DNA of 64,000 nucleotides from Betaproteobacteria bacterium (GCA_016713125.1 JADJPT010000008.1:62001-126000); one strand, 5' to 3'. Positions 1 through 8,092 are shown, numbered from the stretch's first letter. Notes: a model not told the origin generated them from the letters alone. Translations and numbers: made by a program.

Positions 1-251
1 TGCCGGCCGAAGGCGAAGTGTTCGAACGCACCATCGAAGGCGGACGCTACGCGGTGTTCACGCATCACGGGCCCTACGCCAAGCTGCCCGCGGCCTACGA
101 GGCGATCTTCTGGCACTGGTACCCCAGTGCCGCGCAGGCCGGTCAGGTGGAACTGCGTGACTGCCCGAGCTTCGACCTCTACCTGAGCTCGCCCTACGAG
201 CGCGTCGCGCCGGCCAAACTGCGCACCGAAATCCACGTGCCCGTGAAGTAG
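1..251 (+). CDS. GyrI-like / AraC effector-binding domain protein, C-terminal part (5' truncated)
   Basis: The reading frame is open from the window edge (first full codon at 3) to the stop at 249-251, so only the last ~82 residues are present. The pattern GGRYAVFTHHGPY, then a W-rich stretch (FWHWYP), then FDLYLSSPYE and LRTEIHVPV is the end of the small-molecule-binding GyrI-like domain. This domain occurs at the C-terminus of many AraC-family activators and as stand-alone DNA gyrase inhibitor-like proteins. A GTG at 18 is probably internal, because coding similarity continues upstream of it. The full protein may carry an AraC DNA-binding domain off the edge. The ligand is unknown. Confidence 0.8.
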   Translation, partial: PAEGEVFERTIEGGRYAVFTHHGPYAKLPAAYEAIFWHWYPSAAQAGQVELRDCPSFDLYLSSPYERVAPAKLRTEIHVPVK

Positions 252-358
252 TGCGCGGAGCGCACCGGTAGTGGTGCACGGCGCGCACCGGGCCGCAGCA
301 AGAACGGGATAGTTTCGCCGCCTGCCGCAGGGCACACTGCGCGCCTGGGGGAAACACC

Positions 359-2488
359 ATGTCGAAGAAGCTGCTCGTCGTCGCCGCCGTCCTCGTTCTG
401 CTCGCCGCCGCCGGCGCGGGCGGCTGGTGGCTGGCGGCCGATCGCGGCTGGATCGCCGGCAAGCCCAACTCGCCGCGCGCCGAGAACTTCAAGCGCGCCA
501 TCGATGCGCACCTGGCGCGCACCGCCAACGCGAATTCGCCGCCCTGCGCGCCGGTCAGCGCCGAGCGCGCGCGCGACGGCATGGGCCCGCCCGGGGTGCG
601 CTACGACTGGAGCCCGGCCAGCTTCCTGCACGTGGTCGACCCGCGCCAGCCGGGCAGCCAGGCGCAGGCGCAGCGCTACGCCCTGCTCGCCAGGCACGGC
701 TACTTCGCCGCGACCGCGGCTGCCGACGGCAGCATCGCCTACACGCTGAGCTGGAAGGGCATGGCCGCCTCGCCGGGGCAGAACTGCATCCGCTTCGCCG
801 GCAGCGAACGCGCCGCGCAGGTGCTCTCGCACGCGAAGAAGCGCAGCGGGAACGGCGTGGACGTGTACGAAGTCGTCGCGCGGCCGGTGCACACGCACAT
901 CGAACCCTGGGCGCAGACGCCGGAGTTCCGCACGGTGTTCAACGACGCCGGCCTCGCACGCGTGCTCGAGCCCCAGCCGGTGGCCTTCGAGCTGGCGCGC
1001 GGCGCGGGCGGCTTCGAGGTGATCGCCGAGCAGGGCCGTGCGGTGCCCGACCTGAATGCCTCCGGCGGCCTGCGTCCGGCGGTGCTGGCCAGGCTGGCCG
1101 GCGGACTCACGGCCGAACGCGTGCGCGCGGCGCTCGAGGCCTGGGCGGCCTCGCCGCACGGCGTCTCGCAGACGCGCCTGTGCCTGCGCCTGCCCGAGAT
1201 GCATCAGGCCGACGAGGTCGGCGCACCGCCGCTGGACCCGCTCAACCCGGCGCGCGGCGCCGCGCCCGGCGAGGAAGGCCTCGTGTACACCTACTACAAC
1301 CTGCTGACGCGCGCACCGCAGCAGCAGGAGGCCCTGCGCGGCTACGTGCTGATGAAGACGCTCGAGGAACTCGGCCTGGCCAGTTCATCGAGCCTGCCGG
1401 CGGCCGAGTTCCGCGGTCAGCCCGCGGCCGGCGCGGTGCGCTTCGCGCCGGGCCAGGCCTTCCGCGAGCAGTACGCGAAGACGCGCGAGCGCTGCCTGCC
1501 CATCGCCAACCTGTATGTCGAGGAGGTGGTGCACTTCGAGGCGATCGGTGAGTTCAGGCCCGCGCCGTCGTTCCTCGCGCGCATGAAGGCCAAGCCCTAC
1601 GACGAAGCCACGGCCAGGGTCTACGCGGCCTTTCCGCACTTTGCGCGCCTGCAGGAAACCGGCGCGGTGCTGCGCGGCACGCTGCAGTTCCGCATGGAAG
1701 GCGAGCAGGGCACGCTGCAGGTGGCCAACGGCAATGTGCTGGTGCCGGTGTTCCATCCGGACATCACCGAAGTGCGCCTGCCCGCCGTCGAGGCGCCGCC
1801 GCCCGTACCGGCCGGGCGCGCCGCGAAGCCCGCGGCGGCGGGCCCGCCATCCGGCCCGGCAGCCTTGCGCGCGGCCGGGCCGGCGCCCTCGCTGGAAGCC
1901 ACGGCCGGCGCGCCGGGATCCGAGCTGCTTGGGCGGCTGGTGGTGTCGGCCAACAACGCGCGCGCAATGGAGGCGCGCCGCGCGCTGCTGCATCCGGGCG
2001 CCATGCAATGTGCGGTGGGCGAGGGCGCCAACCGCTACCAGGTGGAGCTGCAGAAGCAGTTCCGCCAGCGCATCGGCGATTACCGCCTCGCCGCCGGGCC
2101 CATCGGCGAGCCGCCGTGGCGCGATCGCTACGATTACCCGGTGACGCCCACGCACCGCCTGCAGATCCTGTTCGACCGCGCCGGCGACCCGCCGCGCACC
2201 TATGCCGGCAGCATCGAGGTGCTGATGGCCAGGCACGGCGAGCGCTGGCTGGAAGTGATCGGCTGTCCCAAGCGCGGCGGCGTGCCGCGCACCGACGGCG
2301 GCGGCTATTCGAGCGCGCAGCGCGTGCAGGCGCTGGCCGCCGGCCTGCCGCCTTCGCTGCGCGCGGAGATCGTCGACCTGATGCGCCAGGGCCGGCGCAG
2401 CGACGCGATACGCCGCTTCCAGGCCGCCACCGGCGAGGACGTGCTCACCGGCCACGACGTGGTCGACCAGCTGATGCGCAGCCCCTGA
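359..2488 (+). CDS. Membrane-anchored protein of unknown function (709 aa)
   Basis: I do not recognise this family. The ATG follows a purine-rich GGGGGAAA stretch. Residues ~4-26 form one hydrophobic segment after MSKK with no lipobox cysteine, so the protein is probably held in the inner membrane with a ~680-residue periplasmic body. About residues 474-520 are a Pro/Ala/Gly-rich linker separating an N-terminal half from a ~190-residue C-terminal part. Several scattered cysteines could form periplasmic disulfides. It stands alone, with a truncated gene upstream and a convergent MarR gene 23 bp downstream. Codon use and base composition match the neighbours, so it looks like a resident gene. 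No enzymatic motif was seen. Confidence 0.75.
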   Translation: MSKKLLVVAAVLVLLAAAGAGGWWLAADRGWIAGKPNSPRAENFKRAIDAHLARTANANSPPCAPVSAERARDGMGPPGVRYDWSPASFLHVVDPRQPGSQAQAQRYALLARHGYFAATAAADGSIAYTLSWKGMAASPGQNCIRFAGSERAAQVLSHAKKRSGNGVDVYEVVARPVHTHIEPWAQTPEFRTVFNDAGLARVLEPQPVAFELARGAGGFEVIAEQGRAVPDLNASGGLRPAVLARLAGGLTAERVRAALEAWAASPHGVSQTRLCLRLPEMHQADEVGAPPLDPLNPARGAAPGEEGLVYTYYNLLTRAPQQQEALRGYVLMKTLEELGLASSSSLPAAEFRGQPAAGAVRFAPGQAFREQYAKTRERCLPIANLYVEEVVHFEAIGEFRPAPSFLARMKAKPYDEATARVYAAFPHFARLQETGAVLRGTLQFRMEGEQGTLQVANGNVLVPVFHPDITEVRLPAVEAPPPVPAGRAAKPAAAGPPSGPAALRAAGPAPSLEATAGAPGSELLGRLVVSANNARAMEARRALLHPGAMQCAVGEGANRYQVELQKQFRQRIGDYRLAAGPIGEPPWRDRYDYPVTPTHRLQILFDRAGDPPRTYAGSIEVLMARHGERWLEVIGCPKRGGVPRTDGGGYSSAQRVQALAAGLPPSLRAEIVDLMRQGRRSDAIRRFQAATGEDVLTGHDVVDQLMRSP

Positions 2489-2511
2489 CTCGCGGGTGCG
2501 GCGCGCGCTCG

Positions 2512-2988
2512 CTACATTTCCGACAGCGGGGTGCGGCGCGCGCGGCGGTCCTTGCCGCGCATGAGCTCGATCAGCTTGGACAGGTGCGTGCGCAATGCGA
2601 CCAGCGAGGCCGGCGGCAGTTCAGCCAGCGCCTGCTGCAGCACGCCGGTGCGCGGCTGCGGCGCGCCGCGCTGCGCGACGATGCCGCGCGGCGTGGCGTG
2701 CAGTCTGACGGTGCGCTGGTCGTTGCCGTCGCGGCGCTTGTCGACGTATTCCAGCGCGACCAGGCGCTCGAGCAGGTTGCTGGCGGTGGACTGGTGGACG
2801 GCCATGGCGCGGGCAAGTTCGCCGACCGTGATGCCCGGTTGCGCGGCGATGTGGGTCAGCGCCCAGAGCTGCGCGCCGGTCATGCCGCTGCGCTTCTCGA
2901 CCTTCGCGTAATGCTTGCGGATCGCCTGCACCACCACACGGAACTGCTGCAGCACCTCGAGCATTTCTGCCTTGCCAGCCTTCGCCAC
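2512..2988 (-). CDS. MarR-family transcriptional regulator
   Basis: This 158-residue protein has the usual MarR length and layout. An N-terminal helix is followed by a winged helix-turn-helix around residues 45-95 (TVGELARAMAVHQSTASNLL recognition region, then a DKRRDGNDQR wing) and a C-terminal dimerisation helix. MarR proteins are dimeric repressors released by small phenolic or oxidising ligands. The likely start is GTG, preceded by GGGAGG at good spacing. A TAATAT box on the minus strand near 3015-3020 could be its -10. A 14-bp palindrome at 3073-3086 lies between this gene and the candidate small RNA and Bug gene, and is the obvious operator candidate. Confidence 0.9.
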   Translation of the reverse strand: MAKAGKAEMLEVLQQFRVVVQAIRKHYAKVEKRSGMTGAQLWALTHIAAQPGITVGELARAMAVHQSTASNLLERLVALEYVDKRRDGNDQRTVRLHATPRGIVAQRGAPQPRTGVLQQALAELPPASLVALRTHLSKLIELMRGKDRRARRTPLSEM

Positions 2989-3072
2989 ACCTGCCTCCCG
3001 GATACCTTCAATGGCTGAATATTATCTGCGATCCGTGCGCCGCTGCGGCAATATCGGCGGGATGATCGTATA

Positions 3073-3086
3073 CATTTGTGCAAATG
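3073..3086. promoter_or_regulatory. Palindromic operator candidate (CATTTG-TG-CAAATG)
   Basis: A perfect inverted repeat with 6-bp arms and a 2-bp centre lies ~85 bp upstream of the marR start. It overlaps the -35 box of the promoter at 3076-3104. Size and symmetry suit a MarR dimer. That MarR binds here is inference from position only. Confidence 0.45.
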
Positions 3087-3104
3087 CAATTCGCCCCCTA
3101 TACT
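3076..3104 (+). promoter_or_regulatory. Sigma-70-type promoter (TTGTGC-N17-TATACT)
   Basis: The -35 box TTGTGC (3076-3081) and -10 box TATACT (3099-3104) are separated by exactly 17 bp, predicting a start near 3111. The downstream stretch folds into the structured RNA described next. Confidence 0.55.
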
Positions 3105-3110
3105 CATTCA

Positions 3111-3212
3111 CGCGAGTTCCGCCCATGGCAGATGGGCAGGCAAGAAAAGGCAGGAGGAGGGAAGAGGGACTCGCCTGAGCCGCCCGGTCTGATGACTCGG
3201 GCGGCTTTTTTT
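3111..3212 (+). ncRNA. Candidate structured small RNA or leader (~100 nt)
   Basis: No protein gene occupies 2989-3309. From the predicted transcription start the sequence can form a closing helix of GCGAGTTCC (3112-3120) with GGACTCGC (3167-3174), with one bulged U. Inside is a hairpin GCCCAT/ATGGGC (3121-3126 with 3132-3137, loop GGCAG), then a purine-rich single-stranded stretch containing GGAGGAGGG. It ends in an intrinsic terminator. Promoter, fold and terminator fit a free-standing small RNA. It could instead be an attenuating leader of the Bug gene that begins ~100 nt further on. I do not recognise a known RNA family. Confidence 0.45.
3178..3212 (+). terminator. Rho-independent terminator
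   Basis: A perfect 9-bp stem AGCCGCCCG/CGGGCGGCT (3178-3186 with 3198-3206) with an 11-nt loop runs directly into seven T (3206-3212). It ends the candidate small RNA. Confidence 0.85.
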
Positions 3213-3309
3213 GCGTGTTTCGCAAGCCCGCCCGTGCCGGCCGCATGGTCGGTGCCACAATCCGCGTTGCAGCCCCTGACGCCATTCCCCCTCGCACCGG
3301 AGTTCCACC

Positions 3310-4275
3310 ATGCATGCACCCCGCGCCGCGCTGTTCGCCGCCTGCCTTGCCTTTGCCACCACCGCGCTCGCCCAGGCCTGGGCGCCCAGCCAGCCGATCC
3401 GCGTGCTGATTCCCTACGCGCCGGTCGGCACCTCGGACATCATCGGCCGCACCATGAGCGACCGCGTCGCCGCGCGCCTGGGCCAGCCCCTGGTGCTGGA
3501 GAACCGGCCCGGCGGCTCGACGCAGATCGCCACCGAGATCGTCGCCAGATCGAAGCCCGACGGCCACACCCTGCTGCTGGTGGCCAACACCTTCATGGTC
3601 AACCCCGCGCTGTTCTCCAAGCTGCCCTACGACTCCGAGCGCGACCTGACCGCGGTGACCTATGCCGGGGTCACCCCGCACACGCTGGTCGTGCACCCCT
3701 CGCTGCCGGTGAAGAACCTCCAGGAGTTCATCGCCTATGCCAAGGCCAATCCGGGCCGGCTCTCGTACGGCTCGGTGGGCAACGGCACCTCCTTCCACCT
3801 GGGCATGGAGATGCTCAAGAAGCAGGCCGGCATCTTCGTCGTGCACATCCCGTACAAGGGCATGGGGCCGGTGCTGACCGACCTGCTCTCCAACCAGATC
3901 CAGGTGGCCTTCGCCAACACGCCCAACGCCGTGCCGCACGTGCGCGGCGGCAAGCTGCGGGCGATCGCCATGGCGCACCCCGTGCGCATGGCGCAGCTGC
4001 CGGAGGTGGCCACCATCGACGAGCAGGGCATCAAGGGCTTCGAATCGAACTCGGCCTTCGTGTTCCTCGCCCAGGGCGCCACGCCGGCGAACATCCTCGA
4101 CCGACTGAACGCCGAGTTCGCCGGCGTGCTCAAGGAACCGGCGATCCGCGAGGCGCTGACCAAACAGGGCGTGGAGGTGATGGCCAGCTCGCGCGCCGAG
4201 ACCACCGCCTTCATCAAGCGCGAGATGGCCAAGTACGCCGAGGCGGTGAAGTTCTCCGGGGCCAGGGTGGACTGA
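3310..4275 (+). CDS. Bug-family (TctC-like) periplasmic solute-binding protein
   Basis: This is a 321-residue extracytoplasmic binding protein of the tripartite tricarboxylate transporter receptor family. A signal peptide covers residues 1-~22 (cleavage near ALA-QA). The family hallmarks follow: IRVLIPYAPVGTSDIIGR, LENRPGG, a PDGHTLL block, YGSVGNGTS and HIPYKGMGP. Bug proteins bind carboxylates or amides and deliver them to TctAB-type membrane partners, which are absent from this window. Some act instead in sensing. The ATG has GGAG 9 nt upstream. The gene lies ~100 bp after the small-RNA terminator. Ligand not predictable. Confidence 0.93.
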   Translation: MHAPRAALFAACLAFATTALAQAWAPSQPIRVLIPYAPVGTSDIIGRTMSDRVAARLGQPLVLENRPGGSTQIATEIVARSKPDGHTLLLVANTFMVNPALFSKLPYDSERDLTAVTYAGVTPHTLVVHPSLPVKNLQEFIAYAKANPGRLSYGSVGNGTSFHLGMEMLKKQAGIFVVHIPYKGMGPVLTDLLSNQIQVAFANTPNAVPHVRGGKLRAIAMAHPVRMAQLPEVATIDEQGIKGFESNSAFVFLAQGATPANILDRLNAEFAGVLKEPAIREALTKQGVEVMASSRAETTAFIKREMAKYAEAVKFSGARVD

Positions 4276-4311
4276 GCCGCCGGCCCGGCCGCGCCGCTCC
4301 CGGCCGGGCGG

Positions 4312-4324
4312 CATAATACGGGGC
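4312..4324 (+). promoter_or_regulatory. -10 box placed for a leaderless transcript (CATAAT-N7-ATG)
   Basis: CATAAT lies exactly 7 nt before the methyltransferase ATG at 4325, so transcription would begin at or next to the start codon. No Shine-Dalgarno motif fits between. The same spacing recurs before the genes at 5943 and 40954. Confidence 0.4.
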
Positions 4325-5020
4325 ATGAACCTACCTGCCCTGATCTTCGCCTGCGCCGCGGCCCTTGCGCTGCCGGCCGCCGCCCAGCACACGCCCCAGC
4401 ACGCCCACAAGCCTGCGCAGCAGCCCTCCCACAATCCCTCCAGCCACCAGCATTCCTTCGGTGACGCCGAAAAGTGGGCCGGGGTGTTCGACGACCCGGC
4501 GCGCGATGCCTGGCAGAAACCGCACGAGGTGATCCAGGCCCTGGCGCTCAAGCCCGAGGCCGTGGTCGCCGACATCGGCGCGGGCACCGGTTACTTCGCG
4601 GTGCGCCTGGCCCACATGGTGGGCAAGGGCCGCGTGTATGCCGTGGACAGCGAACCCGGCATGGTCAAACACCTGGCGGCGCGCGCCAAGAAGGCCGGCC
4701 TGAAGAACCTCGACGCGGTACTGGCCCGACCCGAGGACCCGCGCCTGCCCAGCCCCGCCGACCTGCTGCTGCTGGTCGATGTCTACCACCACATCGACAG
4801 GCGCGAGGCCTACTTCCGCCGGCTGCAGTCCATGCTCAAGCCCGGCGGGCGCGTGGCCATCATCGACTTCAACGAAAGCTCGCCGGTGGGGCCGCCGAAG
4901 AGCGAGCGCATCGCCGCCGCGCAGGTCAGGGCCGAGATGGAGAAGGCCGGGTACGCGCTGCTGCAGGAGCACGGCTTCCTGCCCAACCAGTACTTCCTGG
5001 TGTTCGGCAAGGCGCGCTGA
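4325..5020 (+). CDS. Exported class I SAM-dependent methyltransferase
   Basis: This 231-residue protein has a Rossmann methyltransferase core. Motif I is VVADIGAGTGYFAVRLA near residues 79-95, an acidic residue follows in YAVDSEPGM, and a later LLLVDVYHHID block and GGRVAIIDF complete the fold. Residues 1-~21 (MNLPALIFACAAALALPAAA) look like a cleavable signal peptide, and a His/Gln-rich stretch follows. This predicts export, which is odd for an enzyme needing cytosolic SAM. Similar signal-bearing methyltransferases are known in proteobacteria but their substrates are unclear. The start may be leaderless. Confidence 0.85.
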   Translation: MNLPALIFACAAALALPAAAQHTPQHAHKPAQQPSHNPSSHQHSFGDAEKWAGVFDDPARDAWQKPHEVIQALALKPEAVVADIGAGTGYFAVRLAHMVGKGRVYAVDSEPGMVKHLAARAKKAGLKNLDAVLARPEDPRLPSPADLLLLVDVYHHIDRREAYFRRLQSMLKPGGRVAIIDFNESSPVGPPKSERIAAAQVRAEMEKAGYALLQEHGFLPNQYFLVFGKAR

Positions 5021-5057
5021 GCCGCAAGGATTTCCGGACTTTCGATTTGCGAGATCC

Positions 5058-5104
5058 GCTCCTGGAGCGGGTTTCAAGGCAGTTTGTGTATCGGTAAAGA
5101 TACA
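5058..5104 (+). repeat. Shared promoter-proximal element, copy A
   Basis: The stretch carries GCTCC-T-GGAGC, then GGGTTTC, 4 nt, CAGTT, 4 nt, TATC, 6 nt and a -10-like GATACA. The same blocks with identical spacing occur at 28340-28386. It lies just upstream of the GNAT gene. GTATC...GATAC (5088-5103) also forms an inverted repeat. Confidence 0.55.
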
Positions 5105-5127
5105 TTCACCTCGCACGGAGAGCAGGC

Positions 5128-5832
5128 ATGAGCCAGCGCAGCAACGAGTACGGGCAACCCATCGGACCGGAGATCGCCAACTGGAGCGCGCGGCCGCGCC
5201 CGCCGCGCACGCCCATGAGCGGCCGTTACTGCAGGCTCGAACCGGTGTCAGCCGCGAAGCACGCCGACGAACTGCACGCCGCCTGGGGCCTGGCGCCCGA
5301 CGACCGCGACTGGACCTACCTGTTCGCCGAGCGGCCGAAGAACGCCGAAGAGTGCCACGCCTACGTGGCCGGGCTGGAGAAGAGCGATGACCCCTTGCAC
5401 TACGCCATCATCGACACCGCCACCGGCAAGGCGGTGGGCACCGCCGCGCACATGCGCATCGACCCCGCGCACGGCGTGATCGAGGTCGGCACCATCACCT
5501 ACTCACCGCTTCTGCAGCGCACGCGCGCCGGCACCGAAGCCATGTACCTGATGATGAAGCGCGCCTTCGACGAGCTGGGCTACCGGCGCTACGAATGGAA
5601 GTGCGACAACCACAACGAACCGTCCAAGCGCGCCGCGCTGCGCTACGGCTTCACCTACGAAGGCCTGTTCCGAAAGGCCATCGTCTACAAGGGCCGCAGC
5701 CGGGATACCGCGTGGTTCTCGATCATCGACGCGGAGTGGGCGGGGGTGAAGCAGGCGTTCGAGGACTGGTTGGCGCCGGGGAATTTCGACGGCAATGGAA
5801 TGCAGAAGACGCCGCTTGCAAAAGGGCGCTGA
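5128..5832 (+). CDS. GNAT-family N-acetyltransferase (RimJ/RimL-like)
   Basis: This 234-residue protein belongs to the GCN5-related acetyltransferases that act on protein N-termini or small amines. An N-terminal extension is followed by RLEPV, an acyl-CoA-binding region with VGTAAHMRID and EVGTITYSPLLQRTRAGTEA, then YRRYEWKCDNHNEPSKRAAL and YGFTYEGLFRKA. These are typical of the RimJ/RimL branch. ATG follows GGAGA. The gene stands alone behind the shared promoter element. The exact substrate is not predictable. Confidence 0.88.
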   Translation: MSQRSNEYGQPIGPEIANWSARPRPPRTPMSGRYCRLEPVSAAKHADELHAAWGLAPDDRDWTYLFAERPKNAEECHAYVAGLEKSDDPLHYAIIDTATGKAVGTAAHMRIDPAHGVIEVGTITYSPLLQRTRAGTEAMYLMMKRAFDELGYRRYEWKCDNHNEPSKRAALRYGFTYEGLFRKAIVYKGRSRDTAWFSIIDAEWAGVKQAFEDWLAPGNFDGNGMQKTPLAKGR

Positions 5833-5929
5833 GCACATCAAGCGGCTTGCGCCAGCGTGACGCCTCGAGGCTTCGCCGCGTCTCGTGCAGGCGAGGGCCT
5901 TGCAAGCCGTAGCTGAAAGGGGCGAAGCG

Positions 5930-5942
5930 TATAATTCGCCCC
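5930..5942 (+). promoter_or_regulatory. -10 box placed for a leaderless transcript (TATAAT-N7-ATG)
   Basis: A consensus TATAAT sits exactly 7 nt before the ATG of the receiver protein at 5943, leaving no room for a ribosome binding site. No good -35 box is visible at 17 bp. Confidence 0.5.
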
Positions 5943-6326
5943 ATGAGCAAGCCCGTTTTCCGCAAGACGATCATCGTCGCCGAGGACGACACCACCATGC
6001 GCGAACTGATCGGCCTGCACCTGCAGGCGGCGGGCTATGCGGTGCGCGCGGTGCGCAACGGCTTCGAGGCCGCGCAGGCCTGCCTGGGCCTGATTCCGGA
6101 CCTGGTCCTCACCGATGTCTACATGCCGCGCATGGACGGCATGGAGTTCGTCACGCTGCTGCGCGCCGATCCGCGCCTGGCCGAGGTGCCGGTGATCTTC
6201 CTGACCATCGACGAAGGCGCCTACCCGCAGGGCAAGGCGCTCGGCGCGGCGGGCTTCCTGACCAAACCCATCCTGGTCGACAAGCTGCTCGATACGGTGC
6301 GCGCGGTCCTCGCCGAAGCGGCCTGA
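5943..6326 (+). CDS. Single-domain response regulator (CheY-like receiver)
   Basis: At 127 residues this is a receiver domain only. The acidic pair is in VAEDD near residues 14-17, the phospho-acceptor Asp is in LVLTDVYMPRMDGMEF near residue 58, a Thr follows in VIFLTIDEG, and the conserved Lys-Pro is in FLTKPI. With no output domain it probably acts by protein-protein contact or phosphorelay. No kinase gene is adjacent; its partner is unknown. The TATAAT box 7 nt before ATG suggests a leaderless mRNA. Confidence 0.92.
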   Translation: MSKPVFRKTIIVAEDDTTMRELIGLHLQAAGYAVRAVRNGFEAAQACLGLIPDLVLTDVYMPRMDGMEFVTLLRADPRLAEVPVIFLTIDEGAYPQGKALGAAGFLTKPILVDKLLDTVRAVLAEAA

Positions 6327-6384
6327 AGCAAGGCGCCCGGCAGTCCCCGGCTGTTCGCGGCAGCCTTCAATACACCCGTTACGC

Positions 6385-7308
6385 TCAATACACTTCGGGC
6401 ACCAGCAGTTCGGGCGGCACCGGGCTGCGCCGGTAGCCCTCGTTGCGCTGGCGCGGCGGCAGGTCGATCGGTGCGCGCTCGATCTCCGAGTATGCGACCT
6501 GGGACAGCAGGTGGTGGATGCAGTTCAGGCGCGCGCGCTTCTTGTCCACGGCCTGCACCACCCACCACGGCGCTTCCGGGATGTGGGTGCGTTCCAGCAT
6601 GATTTCCTTGGCCACCGTGTAGGCCTCCCAGCGCCGGCGCGACTCCAGGTCCATGGGGCTGAGCTTCCATTGCTTGAGCGGGTCGTAGATGCGGCCCCGG
6701 AACCGCGTTTCCTGCTCCTGGTCGGTGATGGAGAACCAGTACTTGAGCAGCTGTATGCCCGAGCGCGCCAGCATCTTCTCGAACTCGGGCACGGTGCGGA
6801 AGAACTCCTCGTACTGCTCGTCGTTGCAGAAGCCCATCACCCGCTCGACGCCGGCGCGGTTGTACCAGCTGCGGTCGAACAGCACGATCTCGCCGGCCGC
6901 CGGCAGGTGGGAGACGTAGCGCTGGAAGTACCACTGGGTGCGTTCGCGGTCGTTGGGTGCGGGCAGGGCGGCCACCCGGCAGACGCGCGGGTTCAGGCGC
7001 TGCGTGATGCGCTTGATGACCCCGCCCTTGCCGGCGGCGTCGCGTCCCTCGAACAGGATCACCATCTTGTGGCCGGTGTGGGCCACCCAGTCCTGCAGCT
7101 TGACCAGTTCGCCCTGCAGGCGAAACAGCTCGCGGAAGTAGCGAACGCGCGCGGCCTTGTCGGCATTGCTGCCGGCCTCGCCGGTCGCGGGGTTCGCGCC
7201 CTCCATGATGCGGTCATCGATCTCCATCTCGAACTCTTCGTCGAGGCTGTCGAGCAGGTCGCGGCGCAGGCTGTCGGCAAGCTGGCGGTGTTCGTCTTTC
7301 TGGCTCAT
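6385..7308 (-). CDS. ppk2: Polyphosphate kinase 2 family protein
   Basis: This 307-residue enzyme belongs to the PPK2 family, which transfers phosphate between polyphosphate and nucleotides. The Walker A-like loop is FEGRDAAGKGGVIKRI (about residues 87-102), followed by YFQRYVSHLPAAGEIVLFDR with the Walker B Asp-Arg and SWYNRAGVERVMGFC. All are canonical. Length matches single-domain PPK2. Whether it prefers to make GTP, ATP or ADP cannot be told here. It is followed downstream by a convergent receiver gene. Upstream DUF4124 and MBL genes share its strand but are separated by ~120 bp. Confidence 0.95.
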   Translation of the reverse strand: MSQKDEHRQLADSLRRDLLDSLDEEFEMEIDDRIMEGANPATGEAGSNADKAARVRYFRELFRLQGELVKLQDWVAHTGHKMVILFEGRDAAGKGGVIKRITQRLNPRVCRVAALPAPNDRERTQWYFQRYVSHLPAAGEIVLFDRSWYNRAGVERVMGFCNDEQYEEFFRTVPEFEKMLARSGIQLLKYWFSITDQEQETRFRGRIYDPLKQWKLSPMDLESRRRWEAYTVAKEIMLERTHIPEAPWWVVQAVDKKRARLNCIHHLLSQVAYSEIERAPIDLPPRQRNEGYRRSPVPPELLVPEVY

Positions 7309-7432
7309 GGGTGTGCGGGGCGCTGGAAGGGTTGCGGGGTGAAGACCGGAATGTGGCAGCGGAATGTGACAGGGGAATGTGACAGCGCGTGTGCCGGCCC
7401 GCGCGGCCTCGGCGCCGGCGCGGGCGCCGGCC

Positions 7433-8071
7433 TCAGCGCCGGTAGCCGTCGGCGGAGTGCGAGGGCTTGCCGGCGGGCGGGGCGTTGTTCACGCCGATGC
7501 GCGGCGCGTTGTTCACGCCGACCGGCGGGGCGTTGTTGACGCCCACCGGCGCGCTGGCATCCGCGCCGTAGAACTTCGCCGGGTCATACGGCGGCGCGTT
7601 CGGCGCGCGGCGCTTGTTCAGCGGCAACGGCGGCGCGTAGTAATAGGGCAGCGCGACCGCCTCGTTCTGCGCGCGCCGCGCGGCTTCGAGTTCGGTGCGC
7701 GCGCGACGCTCGGCTTCAAGCTCGCGTTCGGTCTCCTTGAGCCTGGCCTCGCTGCGCGCCGCATCGCGCCGGTCCGATTCGGCATCGCGCTTCTGCTTGC
7801 GCGTCGCCGGCTCCGGCGGGCGCGTCAGCGCCGGTTCCGGGGTGTAGACGGTGAGCCGCTCGTCGACGTTCTCCAGCTTCTTAAGGTTCGCAGGGGCCTT
7901 GGCGCCGGCCGGCGGGGTGTTTGAGTAGTGCGTCTGGACGCGGTCGTCCACCCATTTGTACATCTGTGCGGCGGCCGGTCCGGACATCGCGCAGAGCACC
8001 ACCAGCAGGGCCAGCGCGGCACCGGCGGCGCGGCGCGGGGTGCGGCGGGGCGGGAGGGCGTGGGCGTCCAT
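7433..8071 (-). CDS. DUF4124-domain periplasmic protein with C-terminal octapeptide repeats
   Basis: The 212-residue protein starts with an arginine-rich n-region and a hydrophobic signal segment (residues ~15-35). Then comes the short DUF4124 motif MYKWVDD...THYSNTPP, a small envelope module common in beta- and gammaproteobacteria. A charged, probably coiled-coil region rich in Arg/Glu/Ala follows (~residues 75-130). The tail has three 8-residue repeats GVNNAP(P/R)(V/I/A). No enzymatic function is known. Only 21 bp separate it from the upstream MBL gene, so the two may be cotranscribed. Confidence 0.85.
   Translation of the reverse strand: MDAHALPPRRTPRRAAGAALALLVVLCAMSGPAAAQMYKWVDDRVQTHYSNTPPAGAKAPANLKKLENVDERLTVYTPEPALTRPPEPATRKQKRDAESDRRDAARSEARLKETERELEAERRARTELEAARRAQNEAVALPYYYAPPLPLNKRRAPNAPPYDPAKFYGADASAPVGVNNAPPVGVNNAPRIGVNNAPPAGKPSHSADGYRR
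7482..7553 (-). repeat. Three tandem 24-bp repeats inside the DUF4124 gene
   Basis: Three copies of a 24-bp unit start at 7482, 7506 and 7530 on the plus strand and encode GVNNAPPV-like octapeptides. Each unit is a whole number of codons, so copy-number change would keep the frame. Confidence 0.85.
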
Positions 8072-8092
8072 GCGGGTTCGACCGGTACGGTA

